Of a stretch of 25,197 bases of DNA, positions 7,151 through 15,417 are shown in pieces. This stretch comes from CAYPHJ01 sp964410485 (GTDB lineage Bacteria; Desulfobacterota; Binatia; UBA9968). The stretch lies in assembly GCA_964410485.1 (NCBI GenBank), contig CAYPHJ010000067.1, positions 1 to 25,197 on the forward strand, read 5' to 3'. A program made the translations under genes and the position numbers. The notes beneath the pieces were generated by a model. It saw only the letters and a list, made by a program, of their open reading frames with translations. It was not told the DNA's origin and ran no database searches. Every line of letters starts with the position of its first letter. The stretch's first letter is position 1.

Positions 7151-7165
7151 AGGGGGTATGCCGCA

Positions 7166-7468
7166 GTGGCGAAAAGATATTTAGCCATCTCCGAAGTGGT
7201 AAGAGTTTGCAGCGTGAGCGAGGAATTTGTTCTGTCGCTCGAGAGGGAGCGGGTCATTGCGGCAGCGAGGCGGAAAGGAAAAAGGATGTACTCTCTCGAT
7301 CAAGTCGACCGTATTCGCGTCGCGCATAACCTGATCGAAGAGCTGGGAGTCAATCTCGAAGGCGTTGAGGTGGTTCTCCATATGAGAGAGCAGATTATCA
7401 ACATGCGGCGTAAACTTGCACATCTGCGGATGCGCTTGCCTGCGCGTTCTCGCGATGAGTCGTACTGA
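7166..7468 (+). CDS. MerR-type HTH protein, CbpM/HspR-like chaperone modulator
   Basis: The 100-residue protein has a MerR-like N-terminal helix-turn-helix (YLAISEVVRVCSVSEEFVLS, about 5-24), a wing (RKGKRMYSLDQVDRIRVAHN) and a helical tail (LIEELGVNLEGVEVVLHMRE, then a basic coiled segment). The tail closely recalls HspR and the CbpM family, which bind the J domain of the neighbouring DnaJ/CbpA or repress heat-shock genes. The GTG start at 7166 is 15 bp after the dnaJ stop, with AAAGGGGG at a good distance, so the two genes are cotranscribed. It lacks an effector domain, as in CbpM. Whether it acts as a DnaJ inhibitor, a repressor or both cannot be told here. The CTTGAC inverted repeats around it suggest DNA binding. 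Confidence 0.82.
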   Translation: MAKRYLAISEVVRVCSVSEEFVLSLERERVIAAARRKGKRMYSLDQVDRIRVAHNLIEELGVNLEGVEVVLHMREQIINMRRKLAHLRMRLPARSRDESY

Positions 7469-7514
7469 CTCGAGTCGAAGCTCAGACCCTTGTCGGGCGC
7501 CTTAACCGGATGGC

Positions 7515-7573
7515 GTCAAGCAAAAGATTAGGACCATGCCGGGACTTGACAAGCGTGCACGCGTGGCTAACTT
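7515..7573 (+). promoter_or_regulatory. Candidate promoter/operator of hsp20 copy 2
   Basis: TTGACA (7546-7551) and TAACTT (7568-7573) are 16 bp apart. The -35 lies in CTTGACAAG (7545-7553), itself a CTTG-A-CAAG palindrome. A reverse half-site GTCAAG lies at 7515-7520. The start-to-start spacing of GTCAAG to CTTGAC is 30 bp here and 9 bp at 5881, a difference of 21 bp, or about two helical turns. Confidence 0.5.
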
Positions 7574-7620
7574 GGCCATAACTCGGTCACGCCCTCAAAA
7601 AACTCAGGAGGTAAAACCCC

Positions 7621-8079
7621 ATGGCTCAATGGAATCCTTTTGAAGATATGGAGGCTCTTCGGCGGGAAATCGACCGCGCCTTTGAAGGTTTCGGGCTGGG
7701 TGAAGCGCCCATGCAGCAGCCGGCTTTCCTGCCCGGCAGAGGTCCCCGCCGCTATCCTTTGATCAACTTGCTGGAGGACAAAGAGAATCTCTACGTCGAA
7801 GCGTTGACCCCCGGGGTGGATCCGCAGTCGTTGAATGTGACGGTTGTGCAAAATCGCTTGATGTTATCGGGCGAGAAGAGCGGCATTGGCGCAGACGTTA
7901 AACCGGAAGCCTTCCATCGCAACGAGAGAGCAAGCGGAAAGTTTGTCAGGAGTCTTGACTTGCCGGCGGAAGTGGACGAGGGCGGCATCCAGGCGGAATA
8001 CAGGAATGGTCTGTTGACGGTTTTGCTGCCGAAAGCGGAGAAAGCGAAGCCGCGTCAGATAAACGTCAAGGTCGGGTAA
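7621..8079 (+). CDS. Small heat-shock protein Hsp20, copy 2
   Basis: The 152-residue protein has the N-terminal arm WNPFEDMEALRREIDRAFEG, an alpha-crystallin domain (about 45-140; YPLINLLEDKENLYVEALTP at its start, RLMLSGEKSG, then ASGKFVRSLDLPAEVDEGGI and GLLTVLLPKAEKAKP) and a C-terminal INV motif in RQINVKVG. It is a cytosolic ATP-independent holdase. AGGAGG precedes the ATG at 7621. It starts a second transcription unit of the island and is followed 65 bp later by another hsp20, so the two may co-assemble as partners. The domain sequence differs enough from copy 1 that it is not a recent duplicate. Confidence 0.95.
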   Translation: MAQWNPFEDMEALRREIDRAFEGFGLGEAPMQQPAFLPGRGPRRYPLINLLEDKENLYVEALTPGVDPQSLNVTVVQNRLMLSGEKSGIGADVKPEAFHRNERASGKFVRSLDLPAEVDEGGIQAEYRNGLLTVLLPKAEKAKPRQINVKVG

Positions 8080-8144
8080 AATAGTCGCGCGTTGAGAGTC
8101 AAGGGTTCATGGTCTCGGAGAGAAACATTAGGAGGGAGACAGAC

Positions 8145-8543
8145 ATGGCAGAGAAGACCGTTCCAAACCGCACTCAGGCCAGAATGCCAGCCGGCCGGGA
8201 AGAGACGCGTAGCCAAGAGCGCTATATTACACCGCCCGTAGACATCTACGAAACCGGAGAAGGACTGATCGTCAAGGCCGATTTACCCGGAGTGAGCAGA
8301 GAAAATCTGGATGTGCGCGTGGAAAATAATCTACTCACGCTTCGCGGCAAGCCGGCTCATACCGCTCCGGGTGAGCCCGTTTATCGGGAATACGGGCTGG
8401 TCAACTTCTTTCGCCAATTCGAGCTGAACGAAAGAGTGGATCAGAGTAGAATTTCCGCCGACCTGAAGCATGGTGTTTTAACGCTACATCTACCCAAAGC
8501 CGAAGAGGCCAAGCCGAGAAAGGTCGACATTAGAGTCGATTGA
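8145..8543 (+). CDS. Small heat-shock protein Hsp20, copy 3
   Basis: The 132-residue protein has a short basic N-terminal arm and an alpha-crystallin domain (about 28-120; PPVDIYETGEGLIVKADLPG, VENNLLTLRGKP, FFRQFELNERVDQSRISADL, GVLTLHLPKAEEAKP) with a VDI C-terminal motif. The ATG at 8145 is preferred to the in-frame ATG at 8109 because AGGAGGGAG sits just upstream and the product then starts MAEKTVPNRT. It belongs to the same unit as copy 2. Its stop codon overlaps the first codon of htrA, so translation of the two is probably coupled. The arm is much shorter than in copies 1 and 2, which may alter oligomer size. Confidence 0.94.
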   Translation: MAEKTVPNRTQARMPAGREETRSQERYITPPVDIYETGEGLIVKADLPGVSRENLDVRVENNLLTLRGKPAHTAPGEPVYREYGLVNFFRQFELNERVDQSRISADLKHGVLTLHLPKAEEAKPRKVDIRVD

Positions 8544-9691
8544 TTCTCCGCTTCTTGTCAATGCAAGCGACTTCGAGACCGTCGCGGCGCTCACCCTGGA
8601 CGTATGCCGTAGGTGCGGCAGTTATTTTGCTGCTGGGCTTGGCGATTGCCCGACAGTCATGGAACGGCGAGCCGGGGCTCCACGATCGCGGCGCAAAACC
8701 ACGCGCCGTTGCGCCTGCAGAGCTCTGGCCGGAGGAAAGAGCAACCATTGCACTCTTTCGCCAGTCCTCACCGTCAGTCGTGAACATCACGACCATAGCC
8801 GTTCGGCGCGACCTGTTCACGCTCAATCTCTACCAGATTCCGGAAGGGACCGGTTCTGGTTTTGTCTGGGATACTAACGGCAATGTCATTACCAACTTCC
8901 ACGTCATTCAAAATGCAGCTGCCGCTCAGGTGACTCTGGCGGACCAATCCGTCTGGAAGGCACGGGTGGTTGGTGTTGCGCCGGATCAGGATCTGGCCGT
9001 GCTGCGCATCGATGCGCCAACCACCCAACTCCAGCCGATTCCAATCGGCTCATCCAAGGACTTGCAAGTGGGACAAAAAGTCTTCGCGATCGGTAACCCG
9101 TTTGGTCTCGACCAGACGCTGACCACCGGGGTCATCAGCGCTCTGGGCCGGGAGATCGACTCAGTCACACGACGCCCGATTCAGGGAGTCATTCAATCCG
9201 ATGCGGCGATCAATCCGGGAAATTCAGGCGGGCCTTTGCTCGATAGCGGAGGGCGCTTGATTGGCGTCAATACGGCGATCTATAGCCCCACTGGCGCGTA
9301 TGCTGGAATTGGCTTTGCCATTCCGGTCGACACTGTGAATCGGATTGTGCCCGAACTGATTCGTCACGGAAAGCTGACGCGGCCAGGAATCGGCGTAAAG
9401 ATCGCCGCCGAGCAAGTCGCGGACAGGCTTGGGGTACGCGGAGTTTTGGTCGTGGATGTCGTGCCTGGAGGCGCTGCAGCCAAAGCGGGAATCAGGCCCA
9501 CCACACGTGACCAGACGGGCCGGGTCCGGCTTGGCGATGTCATCGTGGCAGTTGACGGCAACAAGGTTGAGTCTCCAAATGAACTGTTCCTGCTCCTCGA
9601 GAAGTACAAGGTCGGCGACGTGGTAGAGCTTTCTTTGCTGCGAGACGGCAAGACGATTCAAACAAAGGTCACGTTGGAAGCGGTGCAATAG
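8540..9691 (+). CDS. HtrA/DegS-like serine protease, membrane-anchored, one PDZ domain
   Basis: The 383-residue protein has a basic N-terminus and one transmembrane anchor (about 21-37), then a trypsin-like protease domain with the triad His121 (NVITNFHVI), Asp151 (DQDLAVLRID) and Ser229 (INPGNSGGPLLD). A single C-terminal PDZ domain covers about 280-380. A single PDZ and an anchor match DegS, the sensor type of HtrA, more than periplasmic DegP. It should degrade or sense misfolded proteins on the outer face of the inner membrane. The TTG at 8540 overlaps the Hsp20 stop by 4 nt (TTGA). The in-frame ATG at 8561 is an alternative start. The TTG start is therefore uncertain, but the family call is firm. 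Confidence 0.93.
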   Translation: MILRFLSMQATSRPSRRSPWTYAVGAAVILLLGLAIARQSWNGEPGLHDRGAKPRAVAPAELWPEERATIALFRQSSPSVVNITTIAVRRDLFTLNLYQIPEGTGSGFVWDTNGNVITNFHVIQNAAAAQVTLADQSVWKARVVGVAPDQDLAVLRIDAPTTQLQPIPIGSSKDLQVGQKVFAIGNPFGLDQTLTTGVISALGREIDSVTRRPIQGVIQSDAAINPGNSGGPLLDSGGRLIGVNTAIYSPTGAYAGIGFAIPVDTVNRIVPELIRHGKLTRPGIGVKIAAEQVADRLGVRGVLVVDVVPGGAAAKAGIRPTTRDQTGRVRLGDVIVAVDGNKVESPNELFLLLEKYKVGDVVELSLLRDGKTIQTKVTLEAVQ

Positions 9692-9743
9692 AGGCGTTAC
9701 AATCGTTCAAGAAGTTCAAAACGTTCAAGCCCTCACCTGGAAT

Positions 9744-9766
9744 CCTCTCCCGCGACACGGGAGAGG
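9744..9766. repeat. Hairpin between convergent htrA and phoH
   Basis: CCTCTCCCG (9744-9752) and CGGGAGAGG (9758-9766) form a perfect 9-bp stem with a 5-nt loop. It lies between the htrA and phoH stop codons. No T-run follows on either strand, so it is a weak terminator at best. The wording resembles common C-rich intergenic hairpin repeats. Confidence 0.6.
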
Positions 9767-9810
9767 AAAACGCGGCCGTGTTGCGAGTTTGGCGTCCCGC
9801 GTCTCGGGCT

Positions 9811-10830
9811 CTAGCTGGTAGGTTTTTTCCCGTCGGCTTGATTCTCGTCGCGCTCGTAAGCAGCGATGATTTCCTGTACCAGATGATGCCGGGCCACGTC
9901 TTTTTCGGTAAACGTAACAAAGCTGATTCCATCCACGCCCCTGAGAATGCGAGAGGCCTCTTTGAGCCCGGATGGTTTTCCGGCGGGCAAATCGATCTGT
10001 GTTGCATCTCCTGTGATTACAGCCTTTGATCCGTATCCCAGCCGAGTAAGAAACATTTTCATCTGCTCAGGGGTGGTGTTTTGAGCCTCGTCAAGAATTA
10101 CGAACGAGTCGTTCAATGTCCGGCCGCGCATGAAGGCCAACGGAGCAACCTCGATCGTTCCCCGCTCGACAAGTTTTCGCGCCCGGTCGAAATCCACCAT
10201 GTCGTGCAAGGCATCGTACAGTGGGCGGAGATAGGGGTTAACCTTTTCGGCCAGGTCGCCCGGAAGAAAGCCCAGTTTCTCTCCAGCTTCAACGGCCGGA
10301 CGGGTGAGAATGATACGCACATAGTTGTTTTTCATTAACTCGGCTACGGCCATTGCCATGGCCAAGTATGTCTTGCCCGTGCCCGCCGGACCGATACCGA
10401 AAACGATGTCATAGCGTCGTATGGCATCAATGTAGGCTTTCTGCGCGACGCTTTTCGGAGTGATGGTGCGCTTGTGCGCGGAGATATAGATCGTGTCGAG
10501 GAAAATGTCCTGAAGTTTGGCGCGGCGATCGCTACTCAAGATCCTGATGCCGTAGTCGACATCGCTCGCATACACCGGATAGCCCTTTTCCAAAAGGCCG
10601 TAGAGCTGCTTCAGGATACGACTTGCAAGCTCGACCTGAAGGGGATCTCCGGCTAGCTCCAAGCTGTTGCCGCGCACCCTGATTTTCACCTCCAAGGTGT
10701 GCTGCAAGATCTTGATGTGCTGGTCGTGTTGACCCAATAAATCGCGGAACAAACGGGGATCGTTAAATTCCAGGCGCTCGTCCTCGCCCGCGTTGAGATC
10801 GGGGGACAACGCTTCGTTGTCTTCTTTCAC
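9811..10830 (-). CDS. phoH: PhoH family ATPase
   Basis: The 339-residue protein is a cytosolic P-loop ATPase of the PhoH family. Some members are ATP-dependent RNA helicase/ribonuclease partners, but the role is not settled. Walker A GPAGTGKT is at 147-154 and Walker B with DEAQN is at 247-251. The segments FLPGDLAEKVNPYLRPLYD and SGLKEASRILRGVDGISFVTF are typical. An acidic N-terminal region (1-30) and a KH-like region (about 45-80, VKIRVRGNSLELAGDP) precede the ATPase. The GTG at 10830 is chosen because AGGAG lies 7 nt upstream. It is the last gene of the recA-recX-alaS-phoH run, 49 bp after alaS. Confidence 0.95.
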   Translation of the reverse strand: MKEDNEALSPDLNAGEDERLEFNDPRLFRDLLGQHDQHIKILQHTLEVKIRVRGNSLELAGDPLQVELASRILKQLYGLLEKGYPVYASDVDYGIRILSSDRRAKLQDIFLDTIYISAHKRTITPKSVAQKAYIDAIRRYDIVFGIGPAGTGKTYLAMAMAVAELMKNNYVRIILTRPAVEAGEKLGFLPGDLAEKVNPYLRPLYDALHDMVDFDRARKLVERGTIEVAPLAFMRGRTLNDSFVILDEAQNTTPEQMKMFLTRLGYGSKAVITGDATQIDLPAGKPSGLKEASRILRGVDGISFVTFTEKDVARHHLVQEIIAAYERDENQADGKKPTS

Positions 10831-10879
10831 TCACTTTCTCCTGTGAAAACCACCGCTCCGAGCGTGCGACGCGTCGCAG

Positions 10880-13552
10880 TCATTTCGTCTGCCGGATGAT
10901 CTCTTCGGCCTGTGACAATGCTACAGCGACTTTGGCCGGCTCTTTGCCGCCTGCTTGAGCAAAATCGGCGCGTCCGCCCCCACCCCCGCCAACGATCGGT
11001 GCCAACACCTTGATAAGATTGCCGGCATGGTAACGCTTGGTTAAGTCGGGGGTCACCGTTGCCACGAGATTCACCGTGGTCTCTCCAGCGCTGGCCAGCA
11101 CTACAATTCCGGACCCCAATTTTTCCTTCAATTGATCGGCGATCTCGCGCAGTTGCTTGGCTTCGACCCCGTCGACCTGACTGACCAGTACGGAGGTTCC
11201 GCCAACCGATTTCTTCTTCGCCAGCAGTTCAGGAATCTGATCCCGCTGCATCTCGCCGCGCAATTTTGCGATCTCCTTTTCGAGTCCCCTTTGCCGTTCG
11301 ATGAGCTTTCTGACCTTGTCCACGCTGTCATCGGCGCCGGAACGAAGGAGGTCGGCGATTTCTTTCAAGCGGTGTTCGTATTTCCGGATCAGGTCGAAAG
11401 CGCCGGCTCCAGTGACGGCTTCGACGCGCCGCACGCCGGCTGCCACACCAGTTTCCGCGTGGAGTTTGAAAAGGCCAATTTCTCCAGAGCGATGGACATG
11501 TGTGCCACCACAGAGCTCGGTGGAAAAATCGCCTATCCTCACAACGCGAACGCGATCGCCGTATTTGTCTCCGAAGAACGCCAGAGCTCCTTTACGCATG
11601 GCGTCTTCGTAGCTGGTTTCCTCAACGTCGACCCGGGCATCATAGCGAATGCGCTCGTTCACCACATCTTCAATGACGCGCAGTTTTTCTTCCGAGACGG
11701 TTCCAGCGTGGTTGAAATCGAACCTGAGTCTGTCAGGCGCAACCAGTGAACCGGCCTGGCGCACGTGACTGCCCAGCTCTTCGCGCAAGACGGCGTGCAA
11801 AATATGTGTAGCTGAATGATTCAGCATGGTTCTCTGGCGATGCTCGCGATCAACGGCCAGGCGCACTTTGTCACCCACTCGAAAGCGACCCTTGGTGACC
11901 CGGCCCTTGTGAACGGTGAGTTGGGCCGGTGGATGCTGCGTATCCATGATTTCCATCTGGTCGCCGCGGGTGCTCTCCATGACACCGCGGTCCCCGACCT
12001 GTCCACCGGACTCGCCGTAGAAAGGAGTCACAGAAGTCAGTACATCCGCTTCCATGCCTTCGACGATTTCAGGTCTTCCTTCGCCACCCGAATAGAGGCC
12101 GAGCACTTCGGATTCCGCCTCCAGCCTCTCATAGCCGACGAACAGCACGGGCCGATCAAGCGTTGTTGACACCATCGGTGTAGAACCAGACATTAGCAGC
12201 GATCCCGTGCCGGGTGTTATTACCCCTCGTGCCTCACGCGCGCGGCTACGCTGTTGCTCCATCAGCCGTTCAAACTCCGTGTAGTCAATAGCTATTCCGT
12301 CGCCGCGCAAGATGTCTTCTGTCAAATCGAGAGGGAAACCGTAGGTGTCGTAGAGCCTGAACGCAATCTCACCGGGCAAGACTCTTTTGTCACGGCGCTT
12401 TAGCTCCGCTGTGGCCTGATCGAGAAGGATCAAACCTTTTTCCAGGGTTTCGCCGAAACGCGCTTCTTCACTCAGGACGATATCGCGGATACGTTGCTCT
12501 TCGGCGCGCAGCTCGGGATATGCGCCGCCCATCACCGAAATGACCGTGTTTGCCACTTGGTAGAGAAATGGCTCTTTGAGACCAATCAGGCGGCCATGCC
12601 TTGCCGCCCGTCGCAGCAAACGACGAAGCACATACCCGCGGCCTTCGTTGCTGGGCATTACGCCATCGGCAATGAGAAAGCTGACGGCGCGTGAATGATC
12701 GGCAATCACCCGAAAAGAAATATCGGCAACGGGGTCGCGGCCATATTTTTTCCCCGTCAGATTTTCCGTTGCGGCCGTCAGGTCACGCATGAAATCGATA
12801 TCGTAGTTTGACAAAACTCCCTGGAGCACGGCCGTAATGCGCTCGAGACCCATTCCGGTGTCCACATGCTTCGACGGCAGTTCTTCCAACTCCCGGTTCT
12901 CTTTACGATTGTACTGGATGAAAACCAGATTCCACAGTTCGATATAGCGAGCGCAATCGCCGTTGACCTGGCATGTGTGTCCCGCTATACCCTGCCTGTC
13001 GCAAGCTTCGGGGCCGCGGTCCAGATGGATTTCGCTGCAGGGCCCGCACGGTCCGGTTTCCCCCATCTCCCAAAAATTGTCTTTGGCGCCGAAGCGTCTA
13101 ATGCGCTCTGCGGGAAGGCCGCTGATCTGAGCCCACAGACGCGCGGCATCATCGTCGTCCAGATAAACTGTTGCCCACAGGTTTTCTTTCGGTAGATGCC
13201 ATTCATTCGTCAGCAGTTGCCATGCCCACTCGATGGCTTCCGGCTTGTAATAATCGCCGAAAGACCAGTTCCCAAGCATCTCGAAAAAGGTGTGGTGGTA
13301 AGTGTCACGTCCTACGGCTTCCAAGTCATTGTGCTTGCCGCTGATGCGTAGACACTTCTGTGAGTTGGCCGCGCGCACAAAAGGCGGCCGCTCCTGTCCA
13401 AGGAAAACATTCTTAAACTGTACCATGCCGGCATTGGTGAACAGCAGTGTCGGGTCCTTCTCCGGCACCAGCGAAGAGCTTTTCACGATCGTGTGCCCCT
13501 GCTTGGCGAAATAGTCGATAAACGATTTGCGAATGTCGTTTCCAGTCAACAT
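10880..13552 (-). CDS. alaS: Alanine-tRNA ligase
   Basis: The 890-residue protein charges tRNA-Ala with alanine. The class II catalytic core (1-460) shows the N-terminal MLTGNDIRKSFIDYFAKQGH, the motif region FFEMLGNWSFGDYYKPEAIE and GMGLERI. The editing domain (about 560-710) has HSATHILHAVL with an HxxxH zinc ligand pair and CGGTHV with the matching Cys/His ligands, so misacylated tRNA editing should be intact. The C-terminal DHHA1 part ends with GGGGGGRADFAQAGGK. Length is normal (about 875-890). The stop of recX lies 9 bp before its ATG at 13552, so the gene belongs to the recA operon, as in many Desulfobacterota and Proteobacteria. Confidence 0.98.
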   Translation of the reverse strand: MLTGNDIRKSFIDYFAKQGHTIVKSSSLVPEKDPTLLFTNAGMVQFKNVFLGQERPPFVRAANSQKCLRISGKHNDLEAVGRDTYHHTFFEMLGNWSFGDYYKPEAIEWAWQLLTNEWHLPKENLWATVYLDDDDAARLWAQISGLPAERIRRFGAKDNFWEMGETGPCGPCSEIHLDRGPEACDRQGIAGHTCQVNGDCARYIELWNLVFIQYNRKENRELEELPSKHVDTGMGLERITAVLQGVLSNYDIDFMRDLTAATENLTGKKYGRDPVADISFRVIADHSRAVSFLIADGVMPSNEGRGYVLRRLLRRAARHGRLIGLKEPFLYQVANTVISVMGGAYPELRAEEQRIRDIVLSEEARFGETLEKGLILLDQATAELKRRDKRVLPGEIAFRLYDTYGFPLDLTEDILRGDGIAIDYTEFERLMEQQRSRAREARGVITPGTGSLLMSGSTPMVSTTLDRPVLFVGYERLEAESEVLGLYSGGEGRPEIVEGMEADVLTSVTPFYGESGGQVGDRGVMESTRGDQMEIMDTQHPPAQLTVHKGRVTKGRFRVGDKVRLAVDREHRQRTMLNHSATHILHAVLREELGSHVRQAGSLVAPDRLRFDFNHAGTVSEEKLRVIEDVVNERIRYDARVDVEETSYEDAMRKGALAFFGDKYGDRVRVVRIGDFSTELCGGTHVHRSGEIGLFKLHAETGVAAGVRRVEAVTGAGAFDLIRKYEHRLKEIADLLRSGADDSVDKVRKLIERQRGLEKEIAKLRGEMQRDQIPELLAKKKSVGGTSVLVSQVDGVEAKQLREIADQLKEKLGSGIVVLASAGETTVNLVATVTPDLTKRYHAGNLIKVLAPIVGGGGGGRADFAQAGGKEPAKVAVALSQAEEIIRQTK

Positions 13553-13561
13553 GAAGTGCGC

Positions 13562-14056
13562 TTATTCCTCGATCACCAGAGGCAGCAGAGCGCAGATGAC
13601 TTTGCTGCTAAAACCGCGACGCCCAAGAAATGCTGCCGCGCGAGAAACCACTTTGGGATCATTGAGGTCGATGGTCCTGAATCTCTTTGCCAAAAGAGCC
13701 CTTGCCTTCTCTTCCTCGCTGTAACCCCTGGACGTTTCCTGTATAACATCCCGGATCAGCGACTCTTCAATGCCGCGCGCTTTGAGCTCCTGCTCGATTC
13801 GCTTGGTTCCGTATCCGTGCACGTGAGCTCTTTCCCGTGCCCAGTTCCGAGCAAGACTCTTATCATCAACATAGTTCAGATTGCGTAGCTTCTCCAGCGT
13901 CTCTTCGCTTATCGACGAGGAATAGCCGAGGCGGGCGAGTCGGTTCTTTATTTCGGCCTCAGTGCGTGGTCGATAACCCAGGTATCGCAGTGCGCTTCGC
14001 AGGGCTTGTTCTTGCTGCGTACCACAGGACTGGGATCTTGAATTTGGCCGTTTCAG
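13562..14056 (-). CDS. recX: RecX, regulator of RecA (probable CTG start)
   Basis: RecX binds the RecA filament and limits its growth. The frame is open from the recA stop codon (14078-14080) down to 13562. It reads ALRYLGYRPRTEAEIKNRL, LEKLRNLNYVDDKSLARNWA, HGYGTKRIEQELKARG and KVVSRAAAFLGRRG, which are the three-helix repeats of RecX. There is no in-frame ATG, GTG or TTG until GTG 13822, which would remove the first half of the protein. CTG at 14054-14056 is 10 nt after GGAGGT (14072-14067), so I place the start there, giving 164 residues. This is the normal length for RecX. The start codon is inferred; the reading frame is clear. Confidence 0.85.
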   Translation of the reverse strand: MKRPNSRSQSCGTQQEQALRSALRYLGYRPRTEAEIKNRLARLGYSSSISEETLEKLRNLNYVDDKSLARNWARERAHVHGYGTKRIEQELKARGIEESLIRDVIQETSRGYSEEEKARALLAKRFRTIDLNDPKVVSRAAAFLGRRGFSSKVICALLPLVIEE

Positions 14057-14077
14057 GGGCGAGATGACCTCCAGGGT

Positions 14078-15124
14078 TTACCGTGCCTTACTTTTCTCCT
14101 TTTTTTCGCTGGCAGGTGGCTCGGGTTCGGGCCGCTTCAGGCCAACCTTGTCCATGACCTTTGTCATGACCTGGCGGGCGACCTCCGGGTGATCTCTAAG
14201 AAACTGCTTGGCCGCCTCCCGCCCTTGGCCAATCCTGTCGCCGGCAAACGAATACCACGCTCCGCTCTTTTCGACGATGCCCATTTCGCTGCCCAGATCC
14301 ACGATCTCGCCATCCCGAGAGATGCCTGTGCCGTAGAGGATGTCGAATTCCGCTTCTTTGAAAGGCGGCGCCATTTTGTTCTTCACCACCTTGACGCGTG
14401 TCCGGCCACCCACTATGTTTTCGCCGTCCTTTAAAGCCCCAATGCGGCGGATATCCATGCGGACGGACGCGTAAAACTTGAGCGCGTTTCCCCCCGTGGT
14501 CGTCTCCGGGTTGCCAAACATGACACCGATCTTCATGCGTATTTGGTTGATGAAAATGACTACGGTTTGTGAACGGGAAATCGTCGCTGTGAGCTTCCGC
14601 AGGGCCTGTGACATGAGGCGGGCCTGCAATCCCATATGGGCATCGCCCATTTCGCCCTCGATCTCTGCTTTTGGCACCAGGGCAGCGACCGAGTCAATGA
14701 CTAGAACATCGATGGCCCCGCTGCGCACGAGCGTCTCGGCAATCTCCAGCGCCTGCTCCCCATGATCCGGTTGTGAAACCAGCAGATCGTCGGTCTTGAC
14801 GCCGAGCTTTTTTGCGTACCCCAGGTCCAGGGCATGTTCTGCGTCGATATACGCCCCCATACCGCCTTGCTTCTGGGCTTCGGCAACGATCTGCAGCGCC
14901 AGAGTCGTCTTACCAGAAGACTCAGGGCCATATATCTCAATGACTCGGCCGCGCGGAACGCCGCCAATGCCGAGAGCTATGTCAAGTCCGAGCGAGCCGG
15001 TTGAGACCACGGGAAGGTCTTTGATCACCCCCCCCTCGCCGAGCTTCATAATGGCTCCCTTGCCGAACTGTCGTTCAATCTGGCTTACAGCGAGATCGAT
15101 GGCCTTCTCACGATTGATGTCCAT
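14078..15124 (-). CDS. recA: Recombinase RecA
   Basis: The 348-residue protein binds single-stranded DNA, catalyses homologous strand exchange and stimulates LexA self-cleavage. It shows Walker A GPESSGKT at 66-73, the DNA-binding loop L1 around EIEGEMGDAHMGLQARLMSQ, L2 around MKIGVMFGNPETTTGGNALK, and a basic C-terminal tail. It is complete and typical of the family. The ATG at 15124 follows AAGGAGG. A perfect inverted repeat (15161-15182) lies about 37 bp upstream and could be an SOS operator. recX follows in the same frame right after the stop codon. Confidence 0.99.
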   Translation of the reverse strand: MDINREKAIDLAVSQIERQFGKGAIMKLGEGGVIKDLPVVSTGSLGLDIALGIGGVPRGRVIEIYGPESSGKTTLALQIVAEAQKQGGMGAYIDAEHALDLGYAKKLGVKTDDLLVSQPDHGEQALEIAETLVRSGAIDVLVIDSVAALVPKAEIEGEMGDAHMGLQARLMSQALRKLTATISRSQTVVIFINQIRMKIGVMFGNPETTTGGNALKFYASVRMDIRRIGALKDGENIVGGRTRVKVVKNKMAPPFKEAEFDILYGTGISRDGEIVDLGSEMGIVEKSGAWYSFAGDRIGQGREAAKQFLRDHPEVARQVMTKVMDKVGLKRPEPEPPASEKKEKSKAR

Positions 15125-15160
15125 AATGGATACGCCTCCTTGAATTCCTTGCTAACGCCG

Positions 15161-15182
15161 GTGACTAGCCCCGGTTAGTCAC
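15161..15182 (-). promoter_or_regulatory. Inverted repeat upstream of recA, candidate LexA-type operator
   Basis: GTGACTA (15161-15167) and TAGTCAC (15176-15182) are exact reverse complements with an 8-bp spacer, centred about 47 bp before the recA start. LexA operators differ widely among phyla and this is not one of the common motifs I know (CTGT-N8-ACAG, GAAC-N4-GTTC). A competing stem (TAAC, CCGG) also exists in this leader. The operator role is inferred from position and symmetry. Confidence 0.4.
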
Positions 15183-15241
15183 TCGTATCACAGAGCGGCA
15201 AGGCCCTAACCAAGGTAGAAACACAGAAATAGAGACCTCAG

Positions 15242-15306
15242 CACGAAGGGCACGCAGTAAAGAAATTCAAGAGGATTGTTTCCTCGTGAACTGCGTGTGC
15301 TTCGTG
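15242..15306. repeat. 65-bp near-perfect palindrome upstream of recA
   Basis: CACGAAGGGCACGCAGT (15242-15258) pairs with ACTGCGTGTGCTTCGTG (15290-15306), 15 of 17. The inner arms TTCAAGAGGA and TCCTCGTGAA pair 9 of 10 around TTGTT. It is a REP/MITE-like intergenic hairpin in the 293-bp gap between thpR and recA. The 12-mer AAGTTTGCGCAG (15357-15368), shared with the palindrome at 656-682, lies next to it. Confidence 0.75.
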
Positions 15307-15417
15307 GTGGATTGTATTTACACGTTGATCCAGGTGCTTGCAATTCGTACCGAAGAAAGTTTGCGCAGGCGGCGAAGACTCTCAAGCCGGGTAATACAAC
15401 GCCCTGGGTGCGCTGGC

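Noticed and set aside
5370..9691. Resemblance to the transmissible locus of stress tolerance (tLST)
   Set aside because: Small heat-shock proteins and a DegP-like protease are shared, but ClpG/ClpK and FtsH are absent and no mobile-element signs flank the island.
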